The notes under the pieces: generated by a model
Seen by the model: only the letters and a program-made list of their open reading frames with translations
Databases searched by the model: none
Told to the model about the DNA's origin: nothing
Program-made: the position numbers and the translations under genes
Shown: positions 1 to 12,687 of the stretch, one piece after another
Numbering within the stretch: position 1 is the stretch's first letter
Layout of the letters: each line of letters starts with the position of its first letter
Source: Epiperipatus broadwayi
Taxonomy: Eukaryota; Onychophora; Udeonychophora; Euonychophora; Peripatidae
NCBI GenBank assembly: GCA_028023455.1
Contig: JAQFVV010012544.1
Location: forward strand, 2,438,396-2,502,395
DNA length: 64,000 nucleotides
Reading direction: 5' to 3'

Positions 1-550
1 CTTGTCCATTGATCCAGATCATCTCCCACACATATATATATAATCAGTCCACAGTTTATATTAAGAGAGTAAATCTTCATACTTTAATAGACAGGCTTCA
101 ATCTACTCCAACTCTTCAGCCATCCATATTATTGAAAATCTGATGATGAAATAATAACTAAAGAAAAACCAAAACTGATGCACATTTAGTATTACTTAGT
201 TTGCTTATTAATTCATCTGGTGCTGGATAAATTATATAGGAGGGGTAATTAAACATTAAAACTTATACAAGGCTTTTATAATTTTAAATTATCAATTGTT
301 TAACTACGATTAAATCACTCCAAATTATTATTATTAGAAAATTATATTTTGTGATAAATTATTTGATAGAAACACTAAATCAATTGTCTAAATGGTATAC
401 TATTTTCAAATAGGATGTATCCATATTCACAATTCGGTAATGTTCTCTATTGGCCAAAATAAATGCTCTAATAGTTAAAATCTAGATGATAGAGTTTGGC
501 TGTTTTTGTTTTTTTATTATCATTAATGAACAATTATTTGTTTTTTTATA
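1..550. other. AT-rich non-coding stretch
   Basis: No reading frame, RNA gene or repeat end could be supported here. It ends at the left target duplication of the first foldback retroposon. Confidence 0.5.
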
Positions 551-788
551 TAATAAATAATGTATTAAACCACTAAATATCACATGATCATTATCTCTTA
601 TACTAGCACATAATTGTTATTAAACAAGGCAAAACTCTCCCTACAGCAGTGTCACACTGTGCCAACCAGAGTAATCAATGAATGCCAGAAGGCTTTATGC
701 ACAAGCCTTCTGGCATCCATTGATTACTCTGGTTGGCACAGGGTGGCACTGCTGTATGGAGAGTTTTGCCTTGTTTAATAAATAATGT
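551..788 (-). mobile_element. Family A foldback retroposon, copy 1
   Basis: The element body lies at 564-775 between perfect 13-bp direct repeats TAATAAATAATGT (551-563 and 776-788), read as a target-site duplication. Positions 618-695 and 703-780 are inverted arms of 78 bp with about four mismatches, separated by 7 bp. The 3'-end tail of the family (complement of CACATGATCA at 581-590) is present only on the left, so the insertion reads tail, inverted arm, loop, direct arm. The inversion junction is GGCTT/TATGCAC, upstream of which the hammerhead-like core of the family is missing. The layout resembles a twin-primed, 5'-inverted retroposon more than a TIR transposon. The flanks are AT-rich, so this duplication alone is weak, but four other copies agree. 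Confidence 0.8.
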
Positions 789-973
789 GCTAAAAAATTA
801 TACAAAATGTGTAAAACTGATTTGCAATTGATTTAGATTTACTATCACATATTGAGAAAATCTTATATTTGTGTCCAGATTACAATTAAATTAATATATT
901 TACTTTAACAGAATTGGATAAATCAAACTCCAATAATTTCTGATGAAAATAGTTTTTTTCCACTACTAATATT

Positions 974-1226
974 ATTCTATAAGTAGCGTTAATTCACTTC
1001 CCAAGAAAATATTAAATTTTATTTCACAATTTAACCAATAATTTGGTGAGCAATGCTTTTAACCTAAGAGGTTATAATCATAGCACTCAAATGTATTGGG
1101 TAAAAAGTTTGAGCCCTATGATTATGGTCTCCCAGAATGAAAGCATTGCTCAGCAAATTATTAGTTAAATTGTGAAATAAAATTTAATCTTTTCTTGGGA
1201 AGCCAATTAATGCTACTTATAGAATT
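974..1226. repeat. Palindromic element D, about 253 bp
   Basis: The outer sequence ATTCTATAAGTAGC (from 974) is the reverse complement of the sequence ending at 1226. The match continues through CAATTTAACCAATAATTT and its complement near 1150-1170 to an inner pair around 1062-1090 and 1108-1130. The whole element is one long imperfect palindrome with a loop of roughly 15-20 bp. No convincing target duplication flanks it. It is probably a MITE or a foldback copy of an unknown family; no coding sequence is present. Confidence 0.7.
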
Positions 1227-1709
1227 ACATAGTTAAAGAAAAAAGCAATATTTGATAGAACTACTGATGGTGGTAAAAGTATTTTTAATATTTTAGTAAT
1301 CATGCATTCAATTCAATAATTAGTGCTTTAAGTTCCAATGAACATATATATAGTGGCAAGAAAAATTGAAGACAGTAATTGTTGTATGTAAATTTTCAAT
1401 TTCAAAAATAATTTTATTATAAATGAATATAATTAATCAAAAAATTGATAATTTTGTCCCAAAAATAAATTTTGAAAAGACATATTAATACCTCTTATGA
1501 TCAAAATCAGAATAAACAAAAGTGATTCTTCTGATAGAAAACAATTTACAAAAAAAGTAAATGCACTTCTCCTATCAAGTTAATAATGCCATCTAAGTGG
1601 TTAACAACAATAAAAATAAATCTCAAGTATTTAATTTTATTGATGACAGTTTGAAAAATAAATATTTCTTATAAAGATAATAGTAATGAAAATGCAATTG
1701 TAGATAAGT

Positions 1710-1810
1710 GTCAAGCATTAGTGGTCCAGTGGTCAGCACAGCTGCCTTACAAGCAGTTGTCCCGGGTTTGCGGGTTCGCTTCCTGGCCGATGCTTTGACA
1801 CAGGAAAAAA
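1710..1810 (+). mobile_element. tRNA-Val-like SINE, copy 1
   Basis: This stretch resembles a tRNA with an A-box-like segment (GTGGTCCAGTGGTCAG, 1721-1736), an anticodon loop CTTACAA (anticodon TAC, Val-like), a T-arm/B box GGGTTCGCTTCC (1772-1783) and a run of A from 1804. It matches the copy at 21003-21102 on the opposite strand, down to the GATGC and TGACAC segments after the B box. The anticodon stem has mismatches and there is no clean acceptor stem, so it is a retroposed tRNA-derived SINE and not a working tRNA gene. No clear target duplication was seen for this copy. Confidence 0.7.
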
Positions 1811-4660
1811 ATATATTATTCACTCTAAAATTTTAATATTATCTAAAGATGATCATAAGCAAGGTTCTGATAATAATCCAAACTATAATTAAAAAAAAAA
1901 AAATAAATTTAAAATAATCTCATTATAGTTTCATATAAAAAAAGTATAAATGGGAGACAAGGTAAGCAAAATTTTAATAGTGAAACTAAAATGCATTATA
2001 TATATAAAAAATATTTTCTTATAAGAATTGACATAATAATGAATGGAACAAATATGAATCATATAATGATAGTCTAAATTTTACTATTATATTTTACAGA
2101 TTATCATCTAAAAATAAAAAATATGTATCTTTTTATATCTCAAAAAACAGTAAATTTGAAGACCATGTGACAAAATAATGTCAATTCTAGCAGAATTATT
2201 GGTGAAGTATTACAGGTATTGATAAAAATGTAAATACTGGTATATATAACTACAATATTCCTAAACCCAATTATACTCTCATGATAATTAAGGCAAATTC
2301 TAAACAGTTGAGCAATTTATATGCAAAATTTTAGGTTTGTGCACTAAGTTATTTAATGCAAAGCATAACTTTCTAACTGAGGATTAAAATATTTATCTAA
2401 CAGAAACATAGTTCAAGAAAACATTTAACATGAACAGTGATTAAATCACAGATATAATATGGTTCAATATGATAGACCTCCCCCCTCCCATTTATCAAAA
2501 GATAGTTATGTACTAACAATTTTTAAAAATAGTACTGCACATATTTTACATTATATAAACATGAAATTATATTGCTTATTATGAATATACCAGTGATAAA
2601 AAGATTCATCAAAATAGATTGATCTTGAACCAATTTGTTATAGTTTTGAATTTATAGATGTTTAACATGCACAGCTATGCTTTAAATTAAATATTTTTAA
2701 CTATTACTGTTATAAATATTTTAAAAAATAGAATACCCTTTGATAACAGAAAATGTAGATCATGCAATACTAGAATTTGAATTGTCTTGAATGGCTAGAT
2801 TTAAAAAGATTTATTTATCTAGCATAAAAAAATGCCATACATGTGGAGATTATTATAATTTCTACCAAGTAATTAAATATACTGCTTGGAATGAAATTTA
2901 TAAATATCAATTTCCAACTATATTAATATATTCCAAAAAATATATTAACAGATATTGTTGACAAATTTATTTTAGTCAAACGCAGTAGAAGTTTTAAATT
3001 TCCAAAATGGTGTTCTAAAAAAACTGACAATGTATTGTAACAGTCAGAATCGTCTATAGACATGAAACTGAACATTCTAGAAGGGGTTGCCTTCTAGATA
3101 TACTAAGTTCGAATCTAAAGCCCAAATTTCACAGTGCCATCTACGTGACAACGCATCTGATGCCACTACTAGTATGACCTTTGACCGGTGCCTGGTGGTC
3201 AGGGAGAAACAAAAGACTCTATACTAAAAGAAGTTTGGGTGGCTAATTAACATCTATGGATTTACAAAAGAAATGCAGAAAATATATATATATAGACCGA
3301 GACAGTGATAGGAATCAAATAAAATAAGAGATCAAATTTAGTTTTAAATAATTTCACAAAATTTATTTAAATAAAATATATATATAATGCCACTGTCTGC
3401 TTATATGAGACAGGGACACATATTAAATAATTGTGGGCATTATATTTCAATAAATGACAAAAAGGTTTTAAAACAAAGTGATATATTCTATTCCTCGGGC
3501 TAATAGCATTACGATAATGTGCTTGACGAGATAGGAACATGTGCGAGGTGCTTTGAGCAATTATACAAGTTTAAGAAAATATTTGAAAATTAAGTGTTCT
3601 AAAATATTTATTGATTTCGAGAATAGCACAGACAAAAGCTTACTAAGCAACAAAATGGGAATGTGATCAAAACATTTATTTGAGAATAATAATAATAGAG
3701 TTGCATTGGGAGGTCAGTATTGCTGATAATGAATTTATTAAAGTTGGAGGGTGTGACACGTTTAAGTCACGGATGCTTTGTAAAATAAATATAAAATAAA
3801 ACAATATTGAAGATCCGGAATAATTACGGAGGGCATCTTGCTGCTAACCCGTAGGAAAGTATTTTATGAACAGCTGAAACTTAGCGACTGTGTGACGATT
3901 GCGTTTAATTCCCAGGTGTGTCATTTGGGACACACTATGCCTGGAAACTTGCAATAAATGAAAAGAACGGACTTTACCGTGTAAAGAATCCTTGGAAAAA
4001 TAAAACAAAGCGGCCTCAACAACCAATTCATTTACCAGCAATACGAGACTAGTGTATATAAAAACATACTGAATGGGTTTTACTCGAATTAAGAGAAATG
4101 CCCAATCAAATTCCCCAAAATTCATTTAAAAAGGGTCCGCACATTCTCGACGTCAATGATGAACTTTATAATTAAAGTAGAACACGGTAATTAAAATAGG
4201 AAAATGCATGCTTGTGGGTTTAAAAAGTAAGTATAGATTGATATACGCAATCATGCATTAAGGGACCCATTTAACCATTGACTTCGCACATACTCTTATA
4301 TTAGATTAAAATCAATAACATGTAGATTTTAAACTATGTGATTATATTATATTAAAGAAAAGAATCGCCCTCAAATGAGTGATTTGCAAGATAATAAAAT
4401 TGGAAAATTATTTAGAAATCTAAAATATGCCTTCATAGCGGTGTATTATTTTCATCAAAGGGAATAATTCACTCAGTCAAAGACAATTCTGACACATTAT
4501 CATAATAAAATAACAGAAAGCTTAATCAATAGAAAATATTAACCCAAGGATAGAGAGCAAAATGTTGAGTAAACACGTTAAAGAAATACATAATGAAGTT
4601 ATGTGAAATATAAAAAAAACAATTTTAAATAGCTATAGCATGTTAGTTATCACAAGAGCT
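1811..4660. other. AT-rich stretch without supported genes
   Basis: Mostly AT-rich unique-looking sequence. From about 3030 to 3240 and again from 3480 to 4140 the base composition is less AT-rich, but no reading frame there matches a family I recognise. The second block lies just upstream of the candidate exon at 4706 and could hold regulatory sequence; nothing specific was identified. Confidence 0.35.
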
Positions 4661-4705
4661 CTTGGGTTAATTTAGGGTTACCTCTGGAGAAGCATTTTCA
4701 GGTAG

Positions 4706-4903
4706 ATGTTCGGCAGGTTTTATAATTCAGCAGCAAAATCTGGAAATGTTCATATTTTTGGCAGCGGCAGCAGTTCCGGGGTTCCTTGTGTGACAACTTC
4801 CGATGGTCTACAGCAGCATATGACCATTTCAGAGAGAGATAGCCTTCTTGCACTCTACTCTGTCATGTCAAGATTTACAAATTACTACTATAATTTTGGT
4901 TAG
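4706..4903 (+). CDS. Candidate first coding exon, metallo-hydrolase-like N-terminus
   Basis: A 65-codon frame starts at an ATG preceded by TTTTCAGGTAG, which contains a possible splice acceptor. Residues about 14-27 read NVHIFGSGSSSGVP, a beta-strand followed by a glycine/serine-rich turn. This resembles the N-terminal strand of metallo-beta-lactamase-fold hydrolases such as the PhnP-like phosphodiesterases, which start with a GTGSSxGVP-type loop before the HxHxDH metal site. The metal site itself is not in this frame and would have to be in later exons; I could not find them. The region is less AT-rich than its surroundings. It could equally be a short pseudogene piece or chance. The frame after about codon 30 need not be coding, because a donor site was not fixed. 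Confidence 0.25.
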   Translation: MFGRFYNSAAKSGNVHIFGSGSSSGVPCVTTSDGLQQHMTISERDSLLALYSVMSRFTNYYYNFG

Positions 4904-5691
4904 AAACATTAGACCTCAGAATGATTTCTCTTAGAAACATTAGAAGAATGGAGAACAAAAGAAAAACCTCCTTTTTATAGTAGAATTTAACAATAGAACT
5001 TCCCTGGAGCATTACAAAAATATATCGGACTTATCAGCTGTAATCTTACGAATGTCTCAAGGAATTCAACATTAATTAATTTATTTTGTTACTTTCCCTG
5101 TCGACATTCGAATTACAAACTAGATTTAATTAAAAATTACTTTTACTAATTAAAGAAAACCTTAAGTGGACAGCTGCTATTTTTTTAGATAAATTTATAT
5201 AACATTAACTAATTAAACTATTGTCCCTCATTTATTTTAAAGAAATATTTGGAATGACTTCTATTAAATTAAACGAAAATTATTTTACTTTTAACTTGCA
5301 ATATTTGAATCTATTTACTAAACGAATATTTACTAAATGAATTTTATTTTAAATCAAAATATATTACAACAGTAATATATTTGTAAACAGATTCAAACAA
5401 AATAACTTTAACAATTTATAATTTTGATAAGTTTTAAAATGCATATCGTAGTGTGTGCACAATTACAACTTATATAATCTACTTTTTAATAAATCAAAAT
5501 TATGTGAACATATACATAATCTATAACCTTTTATTTATTTAGGAATTACTTATATATACAATACGAGCATTGTACTCGTGGTTTAAAATTAGGCAGGATT
5601 TTCAGTATAAAACCGTATTGCAGACACACTACGATAGAGATTGGGGTTCAAACTAGGGTATGAGGGTAGGAAGTAGGTGAGAAAAGGTGAA

Positions 5692-5748
5692 ATGAAGATC
5701 TGCAAAGCAGACCTTACTGTTTCAGTATAAACTGAAAAAGATCTTCAT
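5692..5748 (+). other. Potential three-way-junction hairpin
   Basis: ATGAAGATCT (5692-5701) pairs with AGATCTTCAT (5739-5748). Inside are a small hairpin CTGC-AAA-GCAG (5700-5710), overlapping the outer stem by two bases, and a 7-bp hairpin TTTCAGT-ATAA-ACTGAAA (5720-5737). Another CAGTATAAA occurs upstream near 5601. It may be a structured transcript segment or a repeat end; no known RNA family was recognised. Confidence 0.35.
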
Positions 5749-7539
5749 AGCCTATATAAACAACTATAATATATATATATATAATATTTTATAATTAACA
5801 CATTTATATACTATGTACTAAAATGCTGAAAATAATTGGGTTTTTTTTAACTATAATTGTTTTTTTTATATGTTTAACCTGAAATAAAAGTGAGAAATGT
5901 GATCGAATTAATTAATTTCTAGACTTCTCATGCTTATATTTTTAAGTTAAATATAAAATCCCAAAGGTAATTGAATAAAACAATTATTTTTGACTTTTTA
6001 GTGTACAGTAAATAAAATGCATTTGTTATAAAATATTTTTGTATACATTATTTTTAACTTTGTATTGTAACCTTTTTATAATTATTCCAGTATTAATTCA
6101 AATGAAGAATAAAAACAATATTGCAGTATGTGTAATACATTTTAAAAATGTATATTAAAAATCAATTCCTAGAATCATGTGACTTGCTCCCTTTTCTGTT
6201 GTATTTGATAATGAGAATTACTATGCTTTTAAAAAAATAGTAAAGAATGATTTAATATCCACTTAAATGCTTTTAACTTATCTAGAAAAAACCATAAAGA
6301 CAATATGTCAGCATAATATTTGTTTGAGTTGTATATTATGTCAGCATTAATTCATAATGTCAAAGTAATCTTATTCTTTAATGCAGTTATATATAAAGTA
6401 TATAAATTATAAATGAAATGCACATTCAATTGTTTTGTCTGTGTTTTTATGTATAGTGTATCAAATATTATATAACTTAAATTTATTCTTTTGTGTATGT
6501 TAATACTTATGTAAGGAAACATTATATGTTACTACTTATATATAATTTTCTATTAATAAAGTTAACTTTATAAACAGAAAAACTGATCCAATATTATTTT
6601 GTTTATAAAAAACGCTTTAAAAAAATTGTGATTAAGAGAAATTAAAATTTAAAGCAACATTTACAATCAATAGAGTTTTTTTTTTAATTATTTCTCACTG
6701 ATTTTACCATAAATGCTTTTTACTTTTATGTTTTCTTTTTTAAAAAAAAATTATTTCATGTGCATCACTGAAAATTTACTGAACCAATATCAACATATTT
6801 GAAATTTAGCCCACTAACAGCCTTATTTATATAAACTATTTGACAATCCATTGTCATATTACATTGACATTAATTTCAAAATTTGAAGAAAATCTATATA
6901 ATAGAAATATGTTAAAACTTGATTACGAATTTATCCTGAACAAATAAGTAAATAGTTTCAAGTTAAACAAAAGAGTTTACTAATTATAGTCACTTAATGA
7001 AAAACTGTCAAAACAAGACTTTTAAGATTATATTTAAAATGTTCAAATTAATATGCATAAAAATCTTACACAAATTTAAATATACTAAGGAATCATCTTT
7101 CTAAAATGTCCAATGTATGTATCACAACTATCTGTTCAAATGATTTAATGTCTTATTGTTCAATCTATTGTGAACTATATTTACTCAAACTTTCTTATTA
7201 AATAATAAATCAATAAGTATATTAAATAATTTATGGATGAACAGTATCACTCCACAAAACTCATGATAATATATTAGTTTTTATTTATAAAGAATTCATT
7301 GAACTTTTGGTTCAGTTTTGATACATATTTTTAAATTAACATTTAAAATTGCAATTAAACTGGTAAAGTAAATTCCATATGCAAAATTAAGAAGGAAATT
7401 AAAAGTCTATAATTATCAATTTATTTTTTTATTATCCATATTGTTAAGAATTTTTGAAGAATAAATTCACATTCTCTAAAAAATATTCTTCCTTATTCTC
7501 TTCATCGATTTGATCAAATGAGACAAGTTTATACCTATA
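5749..7539. other. AT-rich non-coding stretch
   Basis: Very AT-rich sequence with short A and T runs. No gene, repeat end or RNA was recognised. Confidence 0.5.
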
Positions 7540-7880
7540 TGATGCTTAGTAAAACTGCTAAAAAAGAAGTCAGTTGGATGTAATCTAATTTGATCTGACA
7601 AAAGCTTTTAATAGACTTGATCATAGGTTACTTATAAAAGTGGAGAAAATTGAATTTTCACCCAATCTAATAATTTTATTTAAATCACTGTTGTCTGAAA
7701 GAACTGATTATATTTATTATAATAACAAAGAATTGACCATATTTGGCTTTAAGTTTGGCCTTTATTGAAATAACATTTTAAGGTCAATACTTTTTGCCAT
7801 ATACATATCAGATCTAATAGCATTTTTTCCTGATAAATGAATTTTGTATTATGCAGTTGATGTTAAATTTTTCTAAAATC
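7540..7880 (+). pseudogene. LINE reverse transcriptase fragment (CR1/Jockey-like)
   Basis: From 7592 the frame reads DLTKAFNRLDHRLL, matching the motif A consensus FDLSKAFDxVDHxLL of CR1/Jockey-group reverse transcriptases. About 60 codons later comes a decayed motif B region ending in LFAIYISDL, with a stop where the GVPQGS loop should be. Near 7850-7870 LYYAVDVKF stands where YADD would be, so one catalytic aspartate is lost. The fragment has no endonuclease part and no recognisable 3' end. It is similar in plan to the LINE at 61.7-64 kb but on the other strand. Confidence 0.7.
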
Positions 7881-8374
7881 ATATGCAAGAAATATATCAA
7901 AATTTTAGAAAATTACATCAACATATTTTATATCTGGTATCAAACAAAAGTAAATATTAACAAATGTAATGTCATAATATGTTTTAAAAAGATAAAACAA
8001 AGTCATTACTATATTGATATACTATTAAATAATTAAATGTGTGGTTTATATATGTAATGAGTTTAGTGTGGAAAAATTACTGTAAATTATCTGATCATTA
8101 TTTATATTGATATACATGAAATACAGAAACCATTAACTGCAAAGGCTTAGGGTTTAATATTTACAAGCAATTTTAATTTTAAATAATACTTAGTATATTC
8201 AGTTACCAAAACATTCAAACTCATGAAATTAGTACTAAGATCCAAATTGTTTTTAGTTTTTGAAGTAGTAAATAGATATTTACTAGTTTAATAATGCCAA
8301 TTTCATATTATGGATAAGTTGTGTGGAGTTCTTATAACCAAACAAATGTATAAAATCTATAGAAAGTTTTAATC

Positions 8375-8489
8375 CAATAAACATCATATGATCACCATTT
8401 CTTATGCTTGGTCTTAACTGTTATTAAAATAGGCATCCATTGATTACTCTGGCTTGCACTGTGTGGCAATACATATAGAGAGTTTTGTC
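8375..8489 (-). mobile_element. Family A retroposon, rearranged copy 6
   Basis: The family tail (CATATGATCACC, 8384-8395, and the following AACTGTTATTAAAATAGGC) is joined directly to the last part of the element, ATCCATTGATTACTCTGG through GAGAGTTTTG (8434-8486). The inverted arm and the hammerhead-like core are missing. The tail is closest to that of copy 4 (44.5 kb). No clear target duplication was seen. It looks like a foldback copy that lost its left arm and centre. Confidence 0.6.
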
Positions 8490-8548
8490 AATAATATTTG
8501 GTAAATGCTCTTTGAAACAATTTAAATTTATTACAAGTGGTAACCAAA

Positions 8549-8550
<2 letters not shown>

Positions 8551-8644
<94 letters not shown>
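8551..8644. repeat. (AT)n microsatellite
   Basis: Alternating AT for about 94 bp with one TAGTTA interruption at about 8598-8603. The long Ile/Tyr frames over it on both strands are artefacts of the repeat. Confidence 0.95.
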
Positions 8645-8646
<2 letters not shown>

Positions 8647-10408
8647 AACTGTATTAAAATATGTATAGTTCATGAATGTTTTGGCATTTGGTAATATTTT
8701 AAAAGCTAAAAGTAAAATTTAAAAATCATTTAAAAGACGGAATTTAGTTTGTATTTTTTAGTTAATTTAATTTATTTTAGATGCAATACAATAAAAGTTA
8801 TTTGTGCATTTATAATTATATATTTAATTAAAAATAAAAGTTGAAATTGGAAGGAGTAAATATACTTGCTAATTATTAATCCAGATAAATAAAGGACATT
8901 CCAAACGCAAGAGATTACAACCAAAGTTTTAACAATTAAAGATGGCCAAAAGAACCTATAAAAACATAACTTTGTAACAAAAAAGAAAAATAAATGTACA
9001 AGATTATCAATTTTTATTTTGATAACAAAAGATGAGAATATATGCAGCAGAAATTTAAAAAACTGACCTGAAGTAAACAGGATCTTTTTGCTAAAACGTT
9101 TCATGCATCCTGGATGGGTGAGAGGACAAGGCTTAATTATGGTTTTCTTGTTCTCTCAACTGTCATAAAAAATCAGGAATATACATTTTCTGAACCAATG
9201 CATCAGGCAGGAATAGAAATGAGCATTTTGTGGACATCTTCTCTCATCATAAAGAAATCACTCCAAAAGTTTTGCAACTGGCTGTACCAGAAATGTGAAA
9301 ATGTTGACAGAAGAAATCAATTAACTTCAAGTGAGTTCGAGATACCAAGAAATACATGTATGCTACAAGAATCTATGGTCTACACAAACTTATTGATAAG
9401 CTGCTATTATTCATACTCTGATTTGTGACTAATTAAATTTTTGGAAACTAACCTTCACTATGAAGCTTCTAATATCAATATCGACATTCACCTAGAAGAA
9501 ACTTAAATGTAATATGAATGGTTTTAATTATTTGACCAATATTATCTGGATGAGCATGTGTATGTTTTTTCCATTTTATTAATAATTTATCATTTAAATA
9601 GTTTAATTGAGTGTAATAAAATATTTAACATTAATATCAACTTTTCACTGTGTGTGATTAATTTTAGTTATTTAGGTTATATAAGTCATGTGACATCTGA
9701 CTTGTTATTATTACTATTATTATTAAGTTTAGAAAATTGTAGAAATTACTTTTGCCAATATGCTTGTTTAATAATTAAGCCCAGGGAAATTTCTTAAAAA
9801 ATATTAAATTTAGTTATTTACTGTAAATCTGCTCGATTAACGTTAGTGGGTCTACAGACTCTGGCACCCTCACAAATAAATTAAAACTAACTCTGTCAGC
9901 AATTTGAGCTGCAAGAAATTATTAGGTCAGCTAATCTGGAAATATAAATAAGTTCTTGAGATATCTAAACTCATACATGAATGGAAGTTTCTTTTTTTTC
10001 ATAGTTTGATTAACTAGCATTTTATAGTGCATAATATAAGACCTTAAATCAAAACATAAAATGTTACAATATAGATACATATATTTAACCATACAATTCT
10101 GTCTATTTACAATATTGTTTTATACCATCACTGCTATGGACTAAACTTTCTTACCTCATAGCATGTTATGTTATGTATGGCTACTTTCTTTTGACCATCT
10201 TAAACAAAACACTGCCATTGTTTAGCTGTAAAATTAGTAGTAAACCCAACAATTTTGACTAATAACTTTCTCCTCATTGAAATATTATCTAATATTCACT
10301 TACAAAATTAATTCATTTATTTTTTAGAAGGTGTTTAATTCAGTCTTTATGTGCATATTTGTTTGAGCCAATGACTGTCATCACTGGACTAATATGTAAG
10401 TATCCAAG

Positions 10409-10503
<95 letters not shown>

Positions 10504-11899
10504 AAGTAATGTATATCATAAATGCAAAATATTTTTTGAGTAGCCTTTAATTAAGTGAATCCTATTATTAATATTTGACAATCAATCTAAATGCATCATG
10601 AGAGGAGACAAATACTCCTAAAGAAGACAGTATCCAGTATTTTTGATGTTGATAATTATATTTGTACAAAACTTCTATCTTTTTTGTTGTTGCATTTCTT
10701 TCTCTTATTTTTTTTTCTGGAGTTAAGATGGCTATACCTGTTAAATATAGCTTATAAAAAAAGAAAAGAAATCCCTATGAGTTTTGAAGAGTGATAAAGT
10801 GAAGAGTTCAATAAATAGAACTTATTCGATCAAAACACAATCTGTTACTTCTGCTAGTCAAAATTCACATGATCACCAGAGAAACTAACAATTTGATTAT
10901 ATTTTTATTTTAAAAAATCCAAACTTCAAAAATTATTAGAAATTAAGAATTAGAAACATTAAATTGTCTATATCTAATGACCAAATTATGTTGAGTAACT
11001 TGTTTTTTTATTTGAATACACTGAAAGAATAATGTGTTTGGAAAATTACACAGGGAATATATGCAATGTATTGTTTATTCTGAAGTGTATTTATATAAAC
11101 TCAGAATAAATACAGATTTGCATAAGTACACAAGTATGATTAAATATTTATTAAACTTATATACAATACATGGTTACATATATTGAAACAGAATATATTG
11201 ATACATCCCATTTCATCTACTATGTTCCCTATTAGTAATTATTCTAGGTTTAAACCCCATCAAGTACACATATATTTATGTATATATGCATATGTACATA
11301 TATATCTATGTATAGTATATATATCTAGGTATATTTTATATGTTAAAGTAAACACACATCAATGTAAACATAATTATATATATATGAACACACTTATGTA
11401 TATGCGACAAAGCTGTGATGCAAAACTGATTTAATAGCATTACAGTGCAATTATAATTATAAATCTTTGATTTAATATAACATGTGTATAAATTTATTCA
11501 TTATTTGACTCAAGAATTGCATATATATTCCCAATTCCACAGGTGTCCAACATACATATATAATGAAATGTTTATGCAGAAATTATTTGGTTTCTAAAAG
11601 TATTAAATAATTCTTAATAAAAAGATCACACTACATGCACCTGTTTTAGATTTGTATGGTGGACAAATGTAAATTTTAAAATAAATTTTAAAACATATCT
11701 TGGACAAAGCAAATGTATCCATCCAGCACTATTTTCTTTTCATTAGGGAATCACTTTTGTCTTTACCAGGATGAGAATGTTAAATTTAAAGTTTAAAAAT
11801 TAAAAGTTGTAAACAAGTTAATATGTTTTAGACTGTAAAACCTTGCTATAAACAAATATGACAGCAGGGATCAGAAATCTAGTATATAAATCCCAATTT
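8645..11899. other. AT-rich stretch, one unassigned frame
   Basis: No supported gene. An open frame of 104 codons at 9114-9428 (+) has no motif I recognise and ordinary AT-rich codon use, so I do not call it. Around 11.26-11.40 kb there are scattered ATACATATAT-type short repeats. Confidence 0.4.
10411..10499. repeat. (AT)n microsatellite
   Basis: Uninterrupted TA dinucleotides of about 89 bp. Frames over it are artefacts. Confidence 0.95.
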
Positions 11900-12094
11900 T
11901 CAGCACTTTATATCTCTCTTGTAATAAAGTTTAAGTAGTTGCTGCTGAGAGCTACACCCATTGAAAATTAGACATGAGTGCCTAGGAAGGCCCCAACATT
12001 GCCATTTTCCTATGGAAGAATGGTGATCTTTCACCCACTGCACATCATCATCAACACTGCCGTAATTGAGGAGACCAGTACCATCAGCTGCCAA
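11900..12094 (-). pseudogene. Unassigned coding-like fragment
   Basis: A minus-strand frame of 64 codons lies in a block of about 300 bp (11,880-12,190) that is clearly richer in G and C than its flanks. It includes GTGLLNYGSVDDDVQWVK and a Trp/Cys-rich stretch around WQCWGLPRH. Complexity is higher than in the AT-rich frames nearby, which suggests former coding sequence, but I do not recognise the family. In-frame stops lie upstream, so it is a fragment of an exon, a transposon gene or a retrocopy. No function is proposed. Confidence 0.2.
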
Positions 12095-12627
12095 AGAAGA
12101 CCTTGAAGAAGTATAGCCTATTCAGAAGTGACAGTACCCACTACAAATGCTGTACAGCTCAGCCTTGAGAAGAAATCGGTAATATCTTCACCACAGAGCT
12201 CTATAAAGCTATTTAAACTTTAATATTTAAAATAATCTAACTATGAATGTTCATAAAATTATAAAGTAATAACTCTTAAGCAATTAAATCTTTATTAAAT
12301 TAAATCTATAAGTGTAACTGTAAAATCTTGCCTATCAATGTAATTTTAAAATTAAGTTTCTAAAATTGTAATAAGTAAATCATTTGATAATTTAATTTTT
12401 TTTATAATCTGCAGCCATGCCTAATTTTTATATTAATTATTTGATTTCATTTTAAATTTATGTAATATGCTATGCCATCATTTTAAAGCAAGGAGAATTA
12501 ATATAAATCTTTGGGGGAGATGATTAGAAACTCTCCAGTAAAATGTTTCATTGCTTTTTTAGCAATCATAAATCGCTGCTTTGATATTTATTCTCACATA
12601 TAACAACAGACTGCTATGAACTCATTG

Positions 12628-12628
<1 letters not shown>

Positions 12629-12685
<57 letters not shown>
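12629..12685. repeat. (AT)n microsatellite
   Basis: TA dinucleotides of about 57 bp followed by a short G run. Confidence 0.95.

Positions 12686-12687
<2 letters not shown>

Noticed and set aside
3081-3150. B-box-like AGTTCGAATCT that could mark a SINE or tRNA
   Set aside because: No A box at the right distance, no stems that fold as a tRNA, and no second copy in the window.
8485-8694. Open frames of alternating Ile-Tyr on both strands
   Set aside because: They are translations of the (AT)n microsatellite; the same holds for 10,359-10,550.
9114-9428. 104-codon open frame on the plus strand
   Set aside because: No recognisable domain and no supporting context; such lengths occur by chance in repeats of this composition.
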